A stretch of DNA of 64,000 nucleotides from Solicoccozyma terricola (Eukaryota > Basidiomycota > Tremellomycetes > Filobasidiales > Piskurozymaceae): positions 596,001-660,000 of the forward strand of contig BCLD01000015.1 of assembly GCA_001600875.1 (NCBI GenBank), in the 5' to 3' direction. Within the stretch, counting starts at the first letter, position 1; each line of letters begins with the position of its first letter. The notes below the pieces were generated by a model. It was given only the letters and a program-made list of their open reading frames with translations, had not been told where the DNA came from and searched no databases. Positions 62,196 through 64,000 of the stretch are shown here, piece after piece. Made by a program: the position numbers and the translations under genes.

Positions 62196-64000
62196 ATGTC
62201 TAGACGACGGTCACACATATCGCCTGTCTAATCACTCCAGAGCTTCATGCGTCGGAATCCATCACGCCTCAATACCGACCTGAACCCCCCCGCGAGATAG
62301 TAACTGCACAAGTCCGAAAGGGATCTTCTGATAATCATGGAGAAAGTGTCATCGGAGAGTTCTTTTGGGTCGGGGAAAGATGGTGGAATGTATGGGAATG
62401 GAACGAAGAAGAGTCCGTTGTACAAGGTGAGTGTTCGGCGAGCGAAGCGAGCATTTCATTCTTCTGTCTTCGCGGAGCGAAAGACTATTGTCTTGCGAAC
62501 GTAGTGAGCATTACCTTATGATTGCAGCGAGGATTACTATTTCTCTCTGCAAGTGTAACGAGCATTACTCTGCACTCGCAATGATCTACACTCGTATGAC
62601 TCTACACTCGTATGACTCTACGAGTGCAGCGAGGATTAATCTTTCCGTCTTCGAGCGTACTGAGCATTATTCTGACATTTCTGTGTTCATTTGATTTGCT
62701 TCCCCCCCCCCCCTTCTAGCGGTTCGGCGAAGAACCTCCCATCCCTATACAAGCTCATCACTGGCCTGGAGTGGTACTCGGTGGTGGAGTACCTCTCGGT
62801 TCGCCCGAGGAATTCCATGTCAATCCATTCGATCTGATTCCTTCTACTGGGAGTGGGGAGGGAGGGATAAGAGCTAGTACGAGCGGATATGGAGGGACGG
62901 ATATCGCTCCGTGGTTGACTGATGAGGTTTCAAAGGTCAGTGGGGTGGAGTTTACCCGGACTAGGAGGATATGAAGAGGATGGCTGACGCGGTTTGTATT
63001 GGTATTGGGGGAACCCCTTCACCCCGAACGCTCTCTCCACTCAGGTATCAGACGCCGGTTCATCCACACCTTCTCGTCAGTCCATGGCTCAGGGCGATAC
63101 TCAAACCGCTCCATCCCGTAAACACTCTTTACAACACCTTTCTCCCTTTGGAGCAACCCAAAGTCTCAGCAAATTCGGTCGTCAATCATCATACAACTCA
63201 TCTCAACAAAACCTCCCAGGTTTAACATCGTCAATAAGTGGGAACGCAACACCCGTTCTATCTCAATACACTGGTACACTAACACCCGTTGGATCGCGTC
63301 ACAACTCTGAAGCATCTCAAATCGTAAAATCAGAAAGAGACCTTAGAGGTCGGATTCGGAACGACAGTGAAGAGAGTTTTCATAATCATGGTGCGGATGG
63401 AGATTTCCAAAGTAGGGAATCTACGAATAAACATGGGAGACATGGGAGTGGGGTTTTGGGACATAGGATGGAAAGAGAAGCTTCTACGGCACCTAGTTTT
63501 ACCAGTTTGCCTGGGGATAGGAAGAGAGGGTTTGCTGCGCTTACTGGCTTGTTGAAGAGGAAACCGCATGGGAGTAAGGGAGAAGGTAAGGTTATGCACG
63601 GGGCCAAAAACCCCCGACCATCTCCTTTTGCTGATGCGGATGTCGATGTGATTTCTTCTCCTTTTGCTCCGCCAGATAACGAAGCGATGAGTGACTCCGT
63701 TCCTTATCCACCTTCTGCCGCCACTCGATCTTCGACTTCAAGGGTCGGAGATGCTTCTTCTTCAGTCGGATCCGATGGAATACGATCTAGTACATCGAGC
63801 ATGCTTCGACATGATCCACGACACAGTATTGGGTCGTCCAAGGCATCCTTATCCAAAGGTACTAGAAGACCCGGTCGGAAGGGCTCGTCACGGGATCAAG
63901 CATCACACGCTTCACAAATCCAGATGCTGGATCCGATAGCTCAGGAATACAATCTAGACACCGACCTCGAGCATATGGAAGGTATTGTGAATCTCACAGC
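62196..64000 (+). CDS. CAC1: Probable adenylate cyclase, N-terminal part (cut by window end)
   Basis: Fungal adenylate cyclase makes cAMP for the PKA pathway; its N-terminal region receives G-alpha input. Four exons are joined: 62196-62225 (MSRRRSHISP), 62313-62426 (SERDLLIIMEKVSSESSFGS), 62720-62935 (RFGEEPPIPIQAHHWPGVVL) and 63045 onward to the window end. The product is low-complexity and Ser/Thr-rich, with LTGLLKRKPHGSKGEG and many potential phosphosites. The last visible residues, EYNLDTDLEHMEGIVNL, match what I recall of the short conserved G-alpha-binding region of fungal adenylate cyclases. The LRR, PP2C and catalytic domains would lie beyond the window. The identity rests mainly on that motif, so the gene could be another Ser-rich protein. 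Intron 1 uses GTCTAA as donor; intron 2 contains repeat cluster F and ends C12-TTCTAG. Confidence 0.6.
62437..62690 (+). repeat. Repeat cluster F in intron 2 of the adenylate cyclase gene
   Basis: Sense-strand units: GCGAGCGAAGCGAGC (62438-62452), GCGAACGTAGTGAGC (62495-62509), GCAAGTGTAACGAGC (62549-62563), then degenerate GAGTGCAGCGAGGATTA copies and a TACACTCGTATGACTC duplication near 62590-62620. A hairpin GTCTTCGC-GGA-GCGAAAGAC lies near 62466-62484. The 293-nt host intron (62427-62719) is otherwise made of a C12 run and TTCTAG acceptor. Confidence 0.85.

Overview
This window is nuclear DNA from an intron-dense basidiomycete yeast. Proteins and gene structure look most like the Tremellomycetes (the Cryptococcus/Kwoniella group), but the species cannot be fixed from sequence alone. 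Nearly every gene is cut by short GT-AG introns of about 50-100 nt with frequent tiny exons, intergenic gaps are short, and many gene pairs are divergent or convergent. I count 18 protein-coding genes, the last cut by the window end. Gene models come from joining reading frames at splice sites, guided by family motifs. CDS coordinates run from start to stop codon and include introns.

Layout: 947-2370 COQ9 (+); 2514-4693 RING-CH membrane E3 ligase (-); 4876-6860 CCDC174 family (+); 7034-7894 RPEL-repeat protein (-); 8130-11514 cullin-3 (-); 11918-13829 L-2-hydroxyglutarate dehydrogenase (+); 13883-15895 VPS72/SWC2 (-); 16080-16483 DPM2 (+); 16645-19531 SmgGDS-like armadillo protein (-); 19784-33175 giant TOM1/HUWE1 HECT ligase (+); 34156-36269 ARF1 (-); 37900-39266 ARF6-type GTPase (-); 39987-41969 FAM50/XAP5 (+); a repeat-rich stretch with a 275-base assembly gap (42118-43819); 44145-46007 unknown acidic membrane protein (+); 46943-50904 class IV chitin synthase (+); 51152-54004 bifunctional PFK-2/FBPase-2 (+); 54089-55853 LisH-WD40 protein (-); 56080-59547 Ku70 (+); 59731-about 61878 R3H protein (-); 62196-64000 N-terminus of a probable adenylate cyclase (+). 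The genes are mostly unrelated housekeeping genes. Three ubiquitin ligases or ligase scaffolds and two ARF GTPases happen to lie here. There is no biosynthetic cluster, no recognisable autonomous transposon, and no confidently identified tRNA or rRNA gene.

The most unusual content is non-coding. A family of about 15-bp units (consensus GCGAACGTAGTGAGC and GCGAGCGAAGCGAGC) forms six clusters. Four lie inside introns of unrelated genes, always with the same unit orientation relative to the host transcript, and at least one splice acceptor lies inside a unit. A second feature is the frequent 10-28 nt homopolymeric C or G runs in introns. A third is the micro-exons: the RING-CH zinc-ligand spacing is exact only if exons of 10 and 13 nt are spliced in. 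A fourth is two arrays of ACGTG-core sites, one of them with about 20-bp spacing beside the adenylate cyclase gene.
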